Positions 28,620-37,750 are shown, counted from the first letter of the stretch. The stretch: DNA of 64,000 nucleotides from Plebeiibacterium sediminum (GCF_026013605.1 NZ_JAPDPJ010000002.1:124001-188000), one strand, 5' to 3'. Notes: generated from the sequence alone by a model not told the origin. Numbers and translations: made by a program.

Positions 28620-29417
28620 TTAGATTTCATTTTCTCCTTTAACATAACCAAAGTTGGCCAAAATACCTCCATCTACATAAAGAATGTGACCATTAACAAA
28701 GTCTGCAGCTTTTGAAGAAAGGAATAAACATGCATTACCCACATCTTCTGGCTCTCCCCAACGTCCTGCAGGAGTACGAGTCATCACTAAGTCATTAAAT
28801 GGATGTCCGTTAACACGGATAGGAGCAGTTTGAGAAGTAGCAATATAACCAGGACCGATTCCGTTAATTTGAACGTTATATTTAGCCCATTCACAAGTCA
28901 TGTTTTCAGTTAAAAGTTTTAATCCACCTTTAGCTGCTGCATAAGCAGAAACATTTTGACGACCATAAACACTCATCATTGAACACATGTTAATGATTTT
29001 TCCCTGACGACGCTCAATCATTCCAGGAGCAATACGCTTAGCCACAATAAGAGGTGCAACCAAGTCAACATCAATCACTTGTTCAAAATCTTTAATTGGC
29101 ATATCTAAAATAGGTACACGCTTAATAATACCTGCGTTATTTACCAAAATATCAATAGGTCCAACTTCTTTTTCAATGATGCTAACACCTTTATCAACTT
29201 CTTCTTCGCTACAAACATTAAAGTTTACAGTAAAAACATCGATACCGTCTTTAGCATATTCTTCTTTAGCTTCGGCTAATTTTTCATCGTTTAAGTCGTT
29301 AACGCAAAGTTTAGCACCAGCTTTAGCTAACATTTTACCGCAAGCCATACCAATACCATGAGTTCCTCCTGTTACAAGAGCTACTTTACCTGTAAGGTCA
29401 AATAATTCGTTTATCAT
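28620..29417 (-). CDS. kduD: 2-deoxy-D-gluconate 3-dehydrogenase / 2-dehydro-3-deoxygluconate 5-dehydrogenase (SDR)
   Basis: A 265-residue short-chain dehydrogenase. The cofactor loop is TGGTHGIG (about 16-23), NNAG lies near 90, the catalytic Ser near 146, and Tyr-Lys in SAYAAAKGG. Bacteroidota proteins of this group are often labelled gluconate 5-dehydrogenase; the adjacent kduI argues for KduD, which reduces 3-deoxy-D-glycero-2,5-hexodiulosonate to 2-keto-3-deoxygluconate. It lies 81 nt after kduI. Confidence 0.9.
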   Translation of the reverse strand: MINELFDLTGKVALVTGGTHGIGMACGKMLAKAGAKLCVNDLNDEKLAEAKEEYAKDGIDVFTVNFNVCSEEEVDKGVSIIEKEVGPIDILVNNAGIIKRVPILDMPIKDFEQVIDVDLVAPLIVAKRIAPGMIERRQGKIINMCSMMSVYGRQNVSAYAAAKGGLKLLTENMTCEWAKYNVQINGIGPGYIATSQTAPIRVNGHPFNDLVMTRTPAGRWGEPEDVGNACLFLSSKAADFVNGHILYVDGGILANFGYVKGENEI

Positions 29418-29498
29418 AATTTGGATATTTATTTTATTATTACTCTTTTATATTCACCTCATCATGCATAAAGTATGATGAGGATTGTTGTTTTATGC

Positions 29499-30335
29499 TT
29501 ATTTCAATTCGTTTGGTTGACGAACATCCATATCACCATAATCTAAGTTTTCACCTGCCATACCCCAAATAAAGATATAGTTTGAAGTACCTGCTGCACT
29601 GTGAATACTCCAAGATGGAGAAAGAACTGCTTCTTCATTTTTCATCCAAATGTGACGAGTCTCATCTGGCTGTCCCATAAAGTGACATACAGCTTGGCTC
29701 TCTGGAACTTCAAAATAGAAATAAGCCTCCATTCTACGGTTATGTGTGTGAGCTGGCATTGTATTCCAAACACTTCCTGGTTGTAAAGCTGTCATACCCA
29801 TTTGTAACTGACAAGTAGGCACTACTTCCTTAACGATTAACTGGTTAATTTGACGCTCGTTAGAAGTTTCTAAAGAACCTAATTGTAAAACATTAGCATC
29901 TCCAAGAGTTACATGTTTTGAAGGGAAAGCTTTATGAGCTGGAGCTGAGTTTATATATAAATGAGCTGGTTTTGATGCTTCAACTGATTCAAATACTACA
30001 TCTTTAACACCTTGACCTAAATATAAAGCCTCTTTATATTTTAATTCGTAAACCACACCATCAGCAGTAATTTTTGCATCACCACCAACGTTAATAATTC
30101 CCATTTCGCGACGAGCTAAAAAGTACTCAGCTTTTAACTCCTCATAAGTATCCAATTTAATTGGCTTGTCAGTAGGTACAGCACCACCTACAATATATCT
30201 GTCGTAAAAAGAATATACCAGGTTAATTTCACCAGGAACCATTACTTTTTCAATTAAAAACTCTTTTCTGATACGAGTTGTATCATAACTTTTTACATCC
30301 TCAGGATGTACTGCATAACGTACTTCTAAACTCAT
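29499..30335 (-). CDS. kduI: 5-dehydro-4-deoxy-D-glucuronate isomerase
   Basis: KduI, 278 residues, the standard length, with a cupin-type zinc site in MPAHTHNRRMEAYFYF (two His and a Glu) plus a later His in SWSIHSAAGT. It isomerises 4-deoxy-L-threo-5-hexosulose uronate, formed spontaneously from unsaturated uronates released by polysaccharide lyases and unsaturated glycosyl hydrolases. Its presence shows that the cell handles lyase products such as those of pectin. It starts 11 nt after the LacI gene, so both form one transcript. Confidence 0.96.
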   Translation of the reverse strand: MSLEVRYAVHPEDVKSYDTTRIRKEFLIEKVMVPGEINLVYSFYDRYIVGGAVPTDKPIKLDTYEELKAEYFLARREMGIINVGGDAKITADGVVYELKYKEALYLGQGVKDVVFESVEASKPAHLYINSAPAHKAFPSKHVTLGDANVLQLGSLETSNERQINQLIVKEVVPTCQLQMGMTALQPGSVWNTMPAHTHNRRMEAYFYFEVPESQAVCHFMGQPDETRHIWMKNEEAVLSPSWSIHSAAGTSNYIFIWGMAGENLDYGDMDVRQPNELK

Positions 30336-30346
30336 GTCTATTACTT

Positions 30347-31363
30347 TTAAAAGTTAATATTTATTTTTTTTGATGATTCTCTTTCTTTAAACTCAACAGG
30401 TACAACACGCTCAATATTATGCAAAACGCCATTGATGGCATCTATCATTTCCTGAGCGGCGATTCGGCCCACTTCACGTCCGTCTTGTTCAATTGATGAT
30501 AAAGATGGATGTAACATTTCTGCAAATGGTTCATTTCCAAAACCTACCAATCCAAATTTTCCGGGGAATTCAGCTTTAAGATCTTTCAAACCTTCAAACA
30601 CACCGAAAGCAGAATAATCACCCGCACAAAAAACGGCATCAATTTCCTTTTCTTTGAGCACCTGTTGAATCGTCTCCAATCCTGAATCCCGTGTTATGAT
30701 ATCTTCCATAATAAGAGATTCATCCACTTCTCCAAATGCCTCAGCAATGGCTTTTTTGTATCCAATTATACGTTCACCATATACATTAATCATTTTATTT
30801 CCGGAAAAATGGGCAATATTTTTATACCCTGATTGTATTAAATGTCTGGTAGCTAAATAAGCTCCTGTTATGTTATCATTGACAATCTTAGGTCCTTTCA
30901 AATTTTTACAAACCCTATCAAACTGAACTAGTGGAACATTTGCATCAACAACACCCTGTAGGTGTTCAAAGCTATTGGTTTCAACAGATAGGGAGATGAT
31001 GATCCCTCCTACCCTGTTTCGCATTAATGAATGAACTGCCTTAACTTCTGCCTCCAATTCCTCATGACTCTGCATAATCAAAAGACTATATCCGGCAGGA
31101 TTTAAGATTTCTTCTACCCCACTAATGATATTACTAAAGAAATGACGATTGATTCTTGGAACAATCATTCCAATTAAATCAGATTTTCCTTTTCGTAACG
31201 ATGATGCCATTAAATTAGGCTGATATCCCATTTCCTGGGCCATTCTCTTCACCTTATCTCTGGTAGCCTGACTTACTCTTTGATTATCAGCCAGAGCTCT
31301 TGAAATAGTTGAAGGAGTAACGCCTAATTTTTTAGCAATATCATTAATTGTAACCTTCTTCAT
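30347..31363 (-). CDS. LacI-family regulator of the kduI-kduD-DUF4861 operon
   Basis: LacI repressor of 338 residues: helix-turn-helix TINDIAKKLGVTPSTISRAL, hinge helix near YQPNLMASSLRKGKSD, and an effector domain to about 330. It is the first gene of a four-gene operon and its own promoter carries two LacI-like operators (31382-31420), so it very probably represses itself and the operon. The effector is likely a kdu-pathway intermediate. Its helix-turn-helix recognition helix differs from that of the LacI protein at 18397, in line with different operator sequences. Confidence 0.93.
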   Translation of the reverse strand: MKKVTINDIAKKLGVTPSTISRALADNQRVSQATRDKVKRMAQEMGYQPNLMASSLRKGKSDLIGMIVPRINRHFFSNIISGVEEILNPAGYSLLIMQSHEELEAEVKAVHSLMRNRVGGIIISLSVETNSFEHLQGVVDANVPLVQFDRVCKNLKGPKIVNDNITGAYLATRHLIQSGYKNIAHFSGNKMINVYGERIIGYKKAIAEAFGEVDESLIMEDIITRDSGLETIQQVLKEKEIDAVFCAGDYSAFGVFEGLKDLKAEFPGKFGLVGFGNEPFAEMLHPSLSSIEQDGREVGRIAAQEMIDAINGVLHNIERVVPVEFKERESSKKININF

Positions 31364-31378
31364 TCAATTAATTTTTGA

Positions 31379-31420
31379 CAAAAATACAAACGATTGCACA
31401 TAAATACAAACGATTGCGCA
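31379..31420 (-). promoter_or_regulatory. Promoter with twin LacI-type operators before lacI-kduI-kduD
   Basis: Two 19-nt direct repeats, 31382-31400 and 31402-31420, differ at one base (ATTGCACA against ATTGCGCA) and have a 20-bp period, about two helical turns. Read on the minus strand each contains GCAATCGTTTGT, a PurR/LacI-like half-symmetric operator with a central CG. The promoter is threaded through them: TTG at 31409-31407, 20 nt, TATTTTTG at 31386-31379. The lacI start codon lies 16 nt downstream of the -7 element. Confidence 0.85.
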
Positions 31421-31517
31421 TTTTTAAGAAATTAAATTTTTAATAAAGTTATTGAATGAATTAACAGAAGATCACTAAATATCTTATATAATTAATTACC
31501 TGATCATTACAAAAACA

Positions 31518-31557
31518 AAACCTCCAATAAAATCAAATATGACTTTAATGGAGGTTT
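31518..31557 (-). terminator. Terminator of the GH2 gene
   Basis: A 9-bp perfect stem (31518-31526 with 31549-31557) with extra pairing in the loop, followed on the minus strand by two T runs. Confidence 0.8.
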
Positions 31558-31590
31558 CAATATTCTTAGATACTTATCTTCTAAAACGAA

Positions 31591-34020
31591 CTATTTTGCT
31601 TTTAAAGTTATTGTACCACTATTTAAGCCTTTAGCTGATACTTTCAAAACAATATCGCCCGGTTCGTTTTGTGCCTGTACCAACACCACCAATTTACCAC
31701 TAAAGGTTTTCATGGTAGGCAAATGAAATAGTTCCAATGATGTGGCATCTCCATTACAAGCCGCTCTGTACATTCCTTTACCGGAAACTTTAAAATGCAA
31801 TTGATTAGTTGCATTTGAACACAGATTTCCGTCTTTATCAACTACTGATGCCGTAACATAACTTAAATCATTGCCATCAGCTGAAATAATAGTTCGATCT
31901 GCATCTAACTGAATATGGTCAGGAGCCCCCGCTGTTTTTATTTCCTTTTCTGCAACTGAATTTCCGTTATCATCATAAGCGACAACTTTAATGGTTCCGG
32001 GTTCATATTTTACATCCATCCACATCAAACGATACCTGTTCTGTTTGGTTTTATTACTCTTCTCCTGAATACCCTGGCTCTTACCATTTACAAACAACTC
32101 AGCCTTATTATAATTGGTATAAACAAATACAGGAGTTACTTCCCCTTCTCTGCCTTCCCAATTCCAATGAGGCAGAATATGTAAAGTTTCATCATTAGTA
32201 TTCCATCGGCTGCGATACCAATAAAATCGATCTTTTTTTAATCCTCCTAAATCACATATTCCAAAATAAGAACTTCGAGAAGGCCATTGCGTATCATAAG
32301 GCGTAGGTTCTCCCAGATAGTCGAAACCAGTCCATACAAACTCTCCTATAACCCAATCTTTATCATCCTGTAAAACAGCATCATCATCTGGTAAGTTACT
32401 CCAGCTACAAAACTCAAAATCATATGAAGAACACTGTCCATCTTCATACATTGTATTACTTTTGATCTCCACCGGAAATTTATAAACCCCTCTGGAACTA
32501 ACTGTTGAGGCAGTTTCTGATCCCAAAACAAAACCCTGTGGGAAACGATCATAGGCTTCTTCGTATAAATGTACACGGTAGTTTAACCCCGGAATATCCA
32601 TAATAGCACCAAAACCACTCTCCATCACAGCCTTAACCTGATCCATTCCAACAGTTACCGGACGAGTTGGATCCTCTCTATGGAAAATATCCTGTAACAT
32701 TTTGGCTCTTTTCACACCTAAACTTCCATATTGATCCGGAACTTCATTCCCACTACTCCACATTACAATACATGGATGATTTCTTGTGGCTCTTACTAAG
32801 TTTACCACATCTTTTTCAGCCCATTCGTTAAAATATAGGTTATAACCATTTTTCACTTTTGATTTTGCCCACTCATCAAAACTTTCTGCAAGAAATAGAA
32901 ATCCCATTTCATCACATAGCTCCAATTGTTCATGAGATGGCATATTGTGAGAAGAACGAATGGCATTACATCCCATATCTTTTAAGATCGTCAATTGTCG
33001 TTTCAATGCTGCTTTATTCACTGCTGCTCCTAATGGACCTAAATCATGATGCAGACATACTCCTTTAAACTTAGTTGTTTTACCATTTAATTGAAATCCT
33101 TTATCTGCACTATATTCAATGGTTCTAATACCAAACTTGATAGTTTGACTATCTTTTACCTGACCGTTTTGATATAATTTTAACTCAGCAGTATATAATA
33201 CCGGTTTTTCAGGACTCCACAATTGAGGATTACTAACTGCAATATTTTGCTCTATTTGCTGACCAAACTTTTCATTTTGTGTTTGTTTGGCCACCACTTC
33301 GCCTTTACTGTTTTTAATAACTGTTTCTGCAAAAACATTATCACCTGTAACTTCAGTTTTAATATTGACTTTGGCCACTTCACTATTTACAAATGGTGTG
33401 GTGATAAAAGTTCCCCACTGATTAAAACTAATTTCGTCTTTAACTATAATCTGAACCTTTCTGTATAAACCCGCTCCAGGATACCATCTACTTGCTTTTT
33501 CTTTATTTTCTAAACGAACCGCAATAGTATTATCTCCCTGAGGATTGATGTATTCAGAAATATCGAAATAGAAATAACTATATCCGTATGGACGATAACC
33601 TACTTTTTTACCATTTAAATAAACCTGAGCATTACTCATGGCTCCATCAAAAACCAACAGTGCTTTTTTGCCTTGACTAAACTCTGGTAATGAAAAACTA
33701 GTTCGATACCATCCTATACCTATATGAGGTAGTGCGCCGGTACGACCATATTTTTCTGTTGCTGCCTTTTCTTTATTCTGAACAATACGAACAGTTTGCT
33801 TGTCGATTTCCTTATCAAAAGGGCCGTAAATGGCCCAATCATGAGGAACTGATACTTCTTCCCATTTTTTATCATTAAAATCTATACGCTCTGCTCCTTC
33901 AAAATCGCCTTTACTAAATTTCCAATGATTGGATAAGGTAAGTACGGAACGTATTCCATCCTGACCAAAACCACAAACACAAACTGAAAAAATAATACTC
34001 AATAATACTAGCTTCTTCAT
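31591..34020 (-). CDS. Glycoside hydrolase family 2 (beta-galactosidase/beta-glucuronidase type) with DUF4982
   Basis: Secreted or periplasmic GH2 enzyme of 809 residues with a signal peptide (to about 19). Domains in order: jelly-roll sugar-binding (about 25-195), immunoglobulin-like (about 200-300), TIM barrel (about 305-600), DUF4982 (about 620-690) and a C-terminal Ig-like domain (about 700-800). The acid/base Glu is E426 in WSSGNEVPD; the nucleophile is probably E502 in VLGSETAS, with a later VIGEFVWTGFDYLGE as a barrel signature. GH2 enzymes of this layout remove beta-galactosyl or beta-glucuronosyl ends. The gene is transcribed alone, next to the kdu operon, and fits removal of pectin or ulvan side chains. 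Substrate is unproven. Confidence 0.9.
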   Translation of the reverse strand: MKKLVLLSIIFSVCVCGFGQDGIRSVLTLSNHWKFSKGDFEGAERIDFNDKKWEEVSVPHDWAIYGPFDKEIDKQTVRIVQNKEKAATEKYGRTGALPHIGIGWYRTSFSLPEFSQGKKALLVFDGAMSNAQVYLNGKKVGYRPYGYSYFYFDISEYINPQGDNTIAVRLENKEKASRWYPGAGLYRKVQIIVKDEISFNQWGTFITTPFVNSEVAKVNIKTEVTGDNVFAETVIKNSKGEVVAKQTQNEKFGQQIEQNIAVSNPQLWSPEKPVLYTAELKLYQNGQVKDSQTIKFGIRTIEYSADKGFQLNGKTTKFKGVCLHHDLGPLGAAVNKAALKRQLTILKDMGCNAIRSSHNMPSHEQLELCDEMGFLFLAESFDEWAKSKVKNGYNLYFNEWAEKDVVNLVRATRNHPCIVMWSSGNEVPDQYGSLGVKRAKMLQDIFHREDPTRPVTVGMDQVKAVMESGFGAIMDIPGLNYRVHLYEEAYDRFPQGFVLGSETASTVSSRGVYKFPVEIKSNTMYEDGQCSSYDFEFCSWSNLPDDDAVLQDDKDWVIGEFVWTGFDYLGEPTPYDTQWPSRSSYFGICDLGGLKKDRFYWYRSRWNTNDETLHILPHWNWEGREGEVTPVFVYTNYNKAELFVNGKSQGIQEKSNKTKQNRYRLMWMDVKYEPGTIKVVAYDDNGNSVAEKEIKTAGAPDHIQLDADRTIISADGNDLSYVTASVVDKDGNLCSNATNQLHFKVSGKGMYRAACNGDATSLELFHLPTMKTFSGKLVVLVQAQNEPGDIVLKVSAKGLNSGTITLKAK

Positions 34021-34083
34021 ATAATTATAATCTTCTTTATTTACTTCTATTTTACCATACCATACATTAATGCATAATAAATA

Positions 34084-34115
34084 ATCGAGAGATTATTATA
34101 AACCAACCTCTCGAT
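34084..34115 (-). terminator. Hairpin after the ATP-grasp/M20-like gene
   Basis: An 8-bp perfect stem (34084-34091 with 34108-34115) with a T-rich tail on the minus strand. It lies 110 nt past the stop of the upstream gene and 64 nt before the GH2 start, so it could also belong to the GH2 leader. Confidence 0.5.
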
Positions 34116-34225
34116 AAATTAAGTATGTTACTTGAATAACAAAGATTAAAATTTAATGCAAAATTAGATATGTCTGAGTGTACTATTTGTATTCATTTTA
34201 GTACATATATTTGTTCAAATTAACT

Positions 34226-36370
34226 CTAATCTTTCAAAATTAAAGCAAGCAAAAGGGCTCGTTCAATTAAGCTATGACGAATAATTCGCTCATTTTCAGA
34301 AGGAAGAAATTCACCTACGGGTCCTAATCCATCAATTTTTGCCATATCCTTTTTTATGTGACAAATATCGGCCGAACTCCAACGATGTTCATGTGTAATG
34401 CGAACATCAATTTGTTTTGCTATGGAAGAAATATGCTTATATAATTCTTTTGTTTTATCTGATTCTAACATAGCATTACGTTTTATGCCTCCCTCAAATT
34501 GTATTTGAAAAATTTTATTGCGCTTTTGTGTAGTCAGAATCTTTTTAATCTTTTGTTCAATATCATCTAATATTTCAGGTGAGTTGTGACGAACACTTAT
34601 GCCCGCAGAACCATAAGCATATCTTTTAAAAATATTACTCTTAAACTGAATATCATATGGTGCAATAATATTGTTGGCATCATTTCTTGAAATATCAGCA
34701 ATTGCAGCAAGGGTTTTATTAAAATTCATAGCAGTACTTGAAACATGCTCCGGACTATCTTTTTGTATCAATTTTGTTTCGAAATGATATAAGGCAGAAC
34801 CTGATCTGGATAGAATTAAACCACCTTTACGAGAACTACCACTTAACGAAATAACACTTTTGGCAAGATCTGCTTTTTGCTGAATAAGTGCCTTAGAATA
34901 CCTGCCATCAATAGAAGAATCTGTAATTAACAAGATACCTATTTTCAATTTCTTAATGTTTCGGGTAAATTTTAAAGCTTGCAATGCAGAAATCAATATA
35001 GCGATACCTCCCTTGTTTTCCCATATCCCTGTACCTTCAAGATATTGCTCATGCTCATTATAGTTTTCGTGTTGAGCCAATTTTACTCGGTTATCAATGG
35101 GTTGCAATAACAAATAGTCAACCTCCTTACTAAATGAATTGGAAAAGTAAATAATATTACCCACCTCAAGTTGGGGATGAATTTCCTGTACAAATCCAAG
35201 TTGACTCAGCTCACTGCTAATAATTCCAGAACAATAATTTACACCCTCAACATTCCTTACATAAGTATCAGTATCTACTAAAGTCTTTAGAAACTTTTCG
35301 GTATGTTGTTGTCTGGTTTTGATGAACGTACGCATACGGGAAATCAAAGAAACCTTTGGCTTTTCATTAGAATCTACATCAGTCAGAATGGTATTAGAAA
35401 AATACCTTACAGAAGCAACATCCAGCATTTTATTTACCAAATTATCGAAATTATAACCAGCCACTCTGGCTGCTGCTGAATATGAGCCTGTTTCTCCAAG
35501 ACTGGCCATGGAATTAATTTCCAACAAATAAATATTATCGTCCTCATCTAAGCGAATATCCACACGGGCAAAATCTCTTAAATTTAGAGCATGAAAGGCT
35601 TCCGCAGATAGTTTTTGCATTTTATCAGCCAATTCATCTGAGATCATTGCCGGACAAATTTTCTTTTTGGGCTTATGCTTTTTATCATCCACTGTTTGAA
35701 TAGCATCAGGATCACCTTCTAAATCAATTTCTAAAACCGGAAATGTTTCAACCGGAGAATTTCCTATTAATCCCACACAAAATTCACGACCACGAATAAA
35801 TTGTTCAACCAAAGCCTGCTGATCAAATTCTGTAATGATAAAATGTACTGCCTCTCTTAGATCTTCAACATTGTAAACAACCTTTAATCCAAAGGAAACA
35901 CTTTCCATTTTAGGTTTTACTATAACAGGAAAAACCACGGAATTCATATCCTCCTCAGGCGAATTAAAAACCCAAAAATCAGGTGTAGGCAAATTATTGT
36001 TCTTCCATATTATTTTAGTTAAAACTTTATCTAAAGCCAATGCATGCCCGGATGGAGAAGAACCCACGTAAGGTAAACCAAGCATTTCTAACATTGAAGG
36101 TATATGTGTATAGCGGCTTTCTCCCTGAATACCATATGCCATATTAAAAATCATCCCCATCTGTTCACCTTCATTGACCCTGGGCATAAAATTTTCAAGA
36201 CGTTCAATAATTTGTTTATTTCCATCTAGTATGGCAACATTATGCCCAGCTTTTTCAAGACTTTGAGCGACTTTTTTTACAGTTTTCTCACTATAAAACT
36301 CCTTATTTTGCATACCAAAGGTGTTAATTACACCATCAATATCCTTATTATAAATAAGTGCAACTTTCAT
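34226..36370 (-). CDS. ATP-grasp (D-Ala-D-Ala ligase-like) enzyme fused to a degenerate M20 peptidase domain
   Basis: A 714-residue protein with two halves. Residues 1 to about 325 are an ATP-grasp ligase of the D-Ala-D-Ala ligase type: MLEMLGLPYVGSSPSGHALA, the ATP-site lysine in FPVIVKPKMES, and the Mg-site LLEINSMASLGETGS. Residues about 360-714 follow the M20 (carboxypeptidase G2-like) plan, with GTGIWENKGGIAILISAL at 446 onward, SSADICHI (665) and IDGLGPVGE (679). The M20 metal and catalytic positions appear replaced: Pro424 for His, Glu-Asn for Asp-Asp, Ser-Ser for Glu-Glu near 484, Ser for the next Glu, no terminal His. So the second half probably binds but does not cut. It may ligate or modify a small peptide. 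Cytoplasmic; single gene. Confidence 0.8.
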   Translation of the reverse strand: MKVALIYNKDIDGVINTFGMQNKEFYSEKTVKKVAQSLEKAGHNVAILDGNKQIIERLENFMPRVNEGEQMGMIFNMAYGIQGESRYTHIPSMLEMLGLPYVGSSPSGHALALDKVLTKIIWKNNNLPTPDFWVFNSPEEDMNSVVFPVIVKPKMESVSFGLKVVYNVEDLREAVHFIITEFDQQALVEQFIRGREFCVGLIGNSPVETFPVLEIDLEGDPDAIQTVDDKKHKPKKKICPAMISDELADKMQKLSAEAFHALNLRDFARVDIRLDEDDNIYLLEINSMASLGETGSYSAAARVAGYNFDNLVNKMLDVASVRYFSNTILTDVDSNEKPKVSLISRMRTFIKTRQQHTEKFLKTLVDTDTYVRNVEGVNYCSGIISSELSQLGFVQEIHPQLEVGNIIYFSNSFSKEVDYLLLQPIDNRVKLAQHENYNEHEQYLEGTGIWENKGGIAILISALQALKFTRNIKKLKIGILLITDSSIDGRYSKALIQQKADLAKSVISLSGSSRKGGLILSRSGSALYHFETKLIQKDSPEHVSSTAMNFNKTLAAIADISRNDANNIIAPYDIQFKSNIFKRYAYGSAGISVRHNSPEILDDIEQKIKKILTTQKRNKIFQIQFEGGIKRNAMLESDKTKELYKHISSIAKQIDVRITHEHRWSSADICHIKKDMAKIDGLGPVGEFLPSENERIIRHSLIERALLLALILKD

Positions 36371-36800
36371 TATTCTTAAATTTATAATTATTTAATACTT
36401 AAACCGCTATTACCTAAATTTACGACACTATTTCCTTATAAAAAAGGCATACTTGTACCATTCTTATCATAAGGAATAACTATTCAATTTCTATTTTTTT
36501 TTAGGATTACACTACTACATATGAAAGAAATACACTATCGGGAATAAGTAAAATCAATAAAACTAATTAGTGGCTAAAAGCTTTGTTATACTTATTCAGA
36601 GTATTTTAAAATCATCTCATTACAACAAATACATTATTGTAAAACATGTATACTTATTAACGGCGGCAAATATAGAAAAAAGCTAATTGTGGGCACCCGA
36701 TATTTATTAACAGGAATAGTTATAAAGAAAAATTAAAATCTCACTATCTAATTACTTTCCAAATTAAGTATCCGACTAAATGAATTAATTATTGTCACAA
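36371..36800. other. Gene-free stretch upstream of the ATP-grasp gene
   Basis: Very AT-rich. On the minus strand there is a TATATTTG -7-like word at 36674-36667 but no TTG at the right distance. No open frame or RNA gene was recognised. Confidence 0.45.
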
Positions 36801-36803
36801 AAA

Positions 36804-36834
36804 AAGGCCTATATAAATAACTTATATAAGCCTT
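36804..36834 (-). terminator. Terminator of the small winged-helix gene
   Basis: A 13-bp stem with one mismatch (36804-36816 with 36822-36834) and a run of seven T on the minus strand lies 25 nt after the small gene's stop. Confidence 0.82.
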
Positions 36835-36858
36835 GTTGAAATTACTGTATAATTTTTA

Positions 36859-37035
36859 TTACTTTGGTTCCCAATAACATCTTTTAGGAGAGACTATTTG
36901 ACTTTCCTTTTTAAGTTTGGTCATTGCTTTATCTACCTCTTTTCTTTCCAAACCAGTTAATTCAACTACTTTACCTGCATTTAAAGGTTCTCCTGCTTTT
37001 TTCATTGCATCAAGAACTTGTTCTGTTGCCTCCAT
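36859..37035 (-). CDS. 58-residue winged-helix-like DNA-binding protein
   Basis: A short gene read from the ATG at 37035 to TAA at 36859, with its own terminator. The product starts [20 protein letters not shown], continues with a helix-turn-helix-like [18 protein letters not shown] and ends in a basic, aromatic tail ([10 protein letters not shown]). The pattern helix, [29 protein letters not shown], then a beta-wing tail is that of tiny winged-helix regulators (MarR/ArsR-like core only). It has a typical coding composition, with many Glu and Lys residues. Target and partner unknown; it stands alone between two hairpins. Confidence 0.75.
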   Translation of the reverse strand: MEATEQVLDAMKKAGEPLNAGKVVELTGLERKEVDKAMTKLKKESQIVSPKRCYWEPK

Positions 37036-37173
37036 CTAAATATATTTTAATTAAGTATTATAAAACTTAAATATAGTATATAAATTGAAATTGCTTTTCT
37101 ATATCGGAAATAAATTACTCAAACTATGATGGGTAAATTATAACATGCCATATGAAATGAATATGCATAAAAA

Positions 37174-37230
37174 AAGAATCCCAACCTATATCCTCACCCC
37201 CCGTAATAGGAGAATATAGTTGAGATTCTT
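37174..37230 (-). terminator. Terminator of the Imm17-like gene
   Basis: A 7-bp base stem (37174-37180 with 37224-37230) is extended by imperfect pairing, with seven T on the minus strand. Confidence 0.7.
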
Positions 37231-37298
37231 AATGATCTAAAAAGATCAAAATCAATATATTATTGAATTTGTATTTAAACTTGTGAGGACTTAGTCCT

Positions 37299-37532
37299 TT
37301 AACTAAACAACAAATAAATATCTATTACCCTAGTAATATCTAAAAGCGCTATTGTAAAAATTGAAATTCCTATTACAAAGTAAAAAATCTTGGCTCCACT
37401 ATGTCCAAACAAGCGAATCACTCTATTTAACTTCTTGCTTTTATATAAAAAATCCCATTCTAAATATGCTCCGAGAATACAGTATATCGCTAAAACAATC
37501 AAAACAATTTGTGCTAGTGATTCCTTATTCAT
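37299..37532 (-). CDS. Small two-helix membrane protein, Imm17-like
   Basis: 77 residues with hydrophobic segments at about 7-25 and 50-72. Between them lie GAYLEWDFLYKSKKLNRV and IRLFGHSGAKIFYFVIG, which match my recollection of the Imm17 family (W-D-(W/F)-(F/L)...K..RL.GR.GA(R/K)IFY.(V/I)(L/I)G). Imm17 proteins were predicted as immunity proteins of polymorphic toxin systems. No toxin gene is adjacent, so it may be an orphan or have another role. Family assignment is moderate; function is inference. Confidence 0.6.
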   Translation of the reverse strand: MNKESLAQIVLIVLAIYCILGAYLEWDFLYKSKKLNRVIRLFGHSGAKIFYFVIGISIFTIALLDITRVIDIYLLFS

Positions 37533-37750
37533 TTACTATATTTATTCTGTTCTTTAATTCTGTTCAACCATATATCATTTGTATTGAACACAACAAAATT
37601 GTCGTTTTAATACAATTCTTCAAAAATCATTTTATAATCGTAACCATTCGTTTTATAACCGCAAAACTCACTTCTTTCTGAATAATTTATTTCCATTAAT
37701 ATCTCTTATAATATTATCTTAGTGGAATAACAAAAACACAAATTTTACAC

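Noticed and set aside
37361-37681. Plus-strand open frame of 106 codons
   Set aside because: It is antisense to the Imm17-like gene, has low-complexity composition and no start or domain support.
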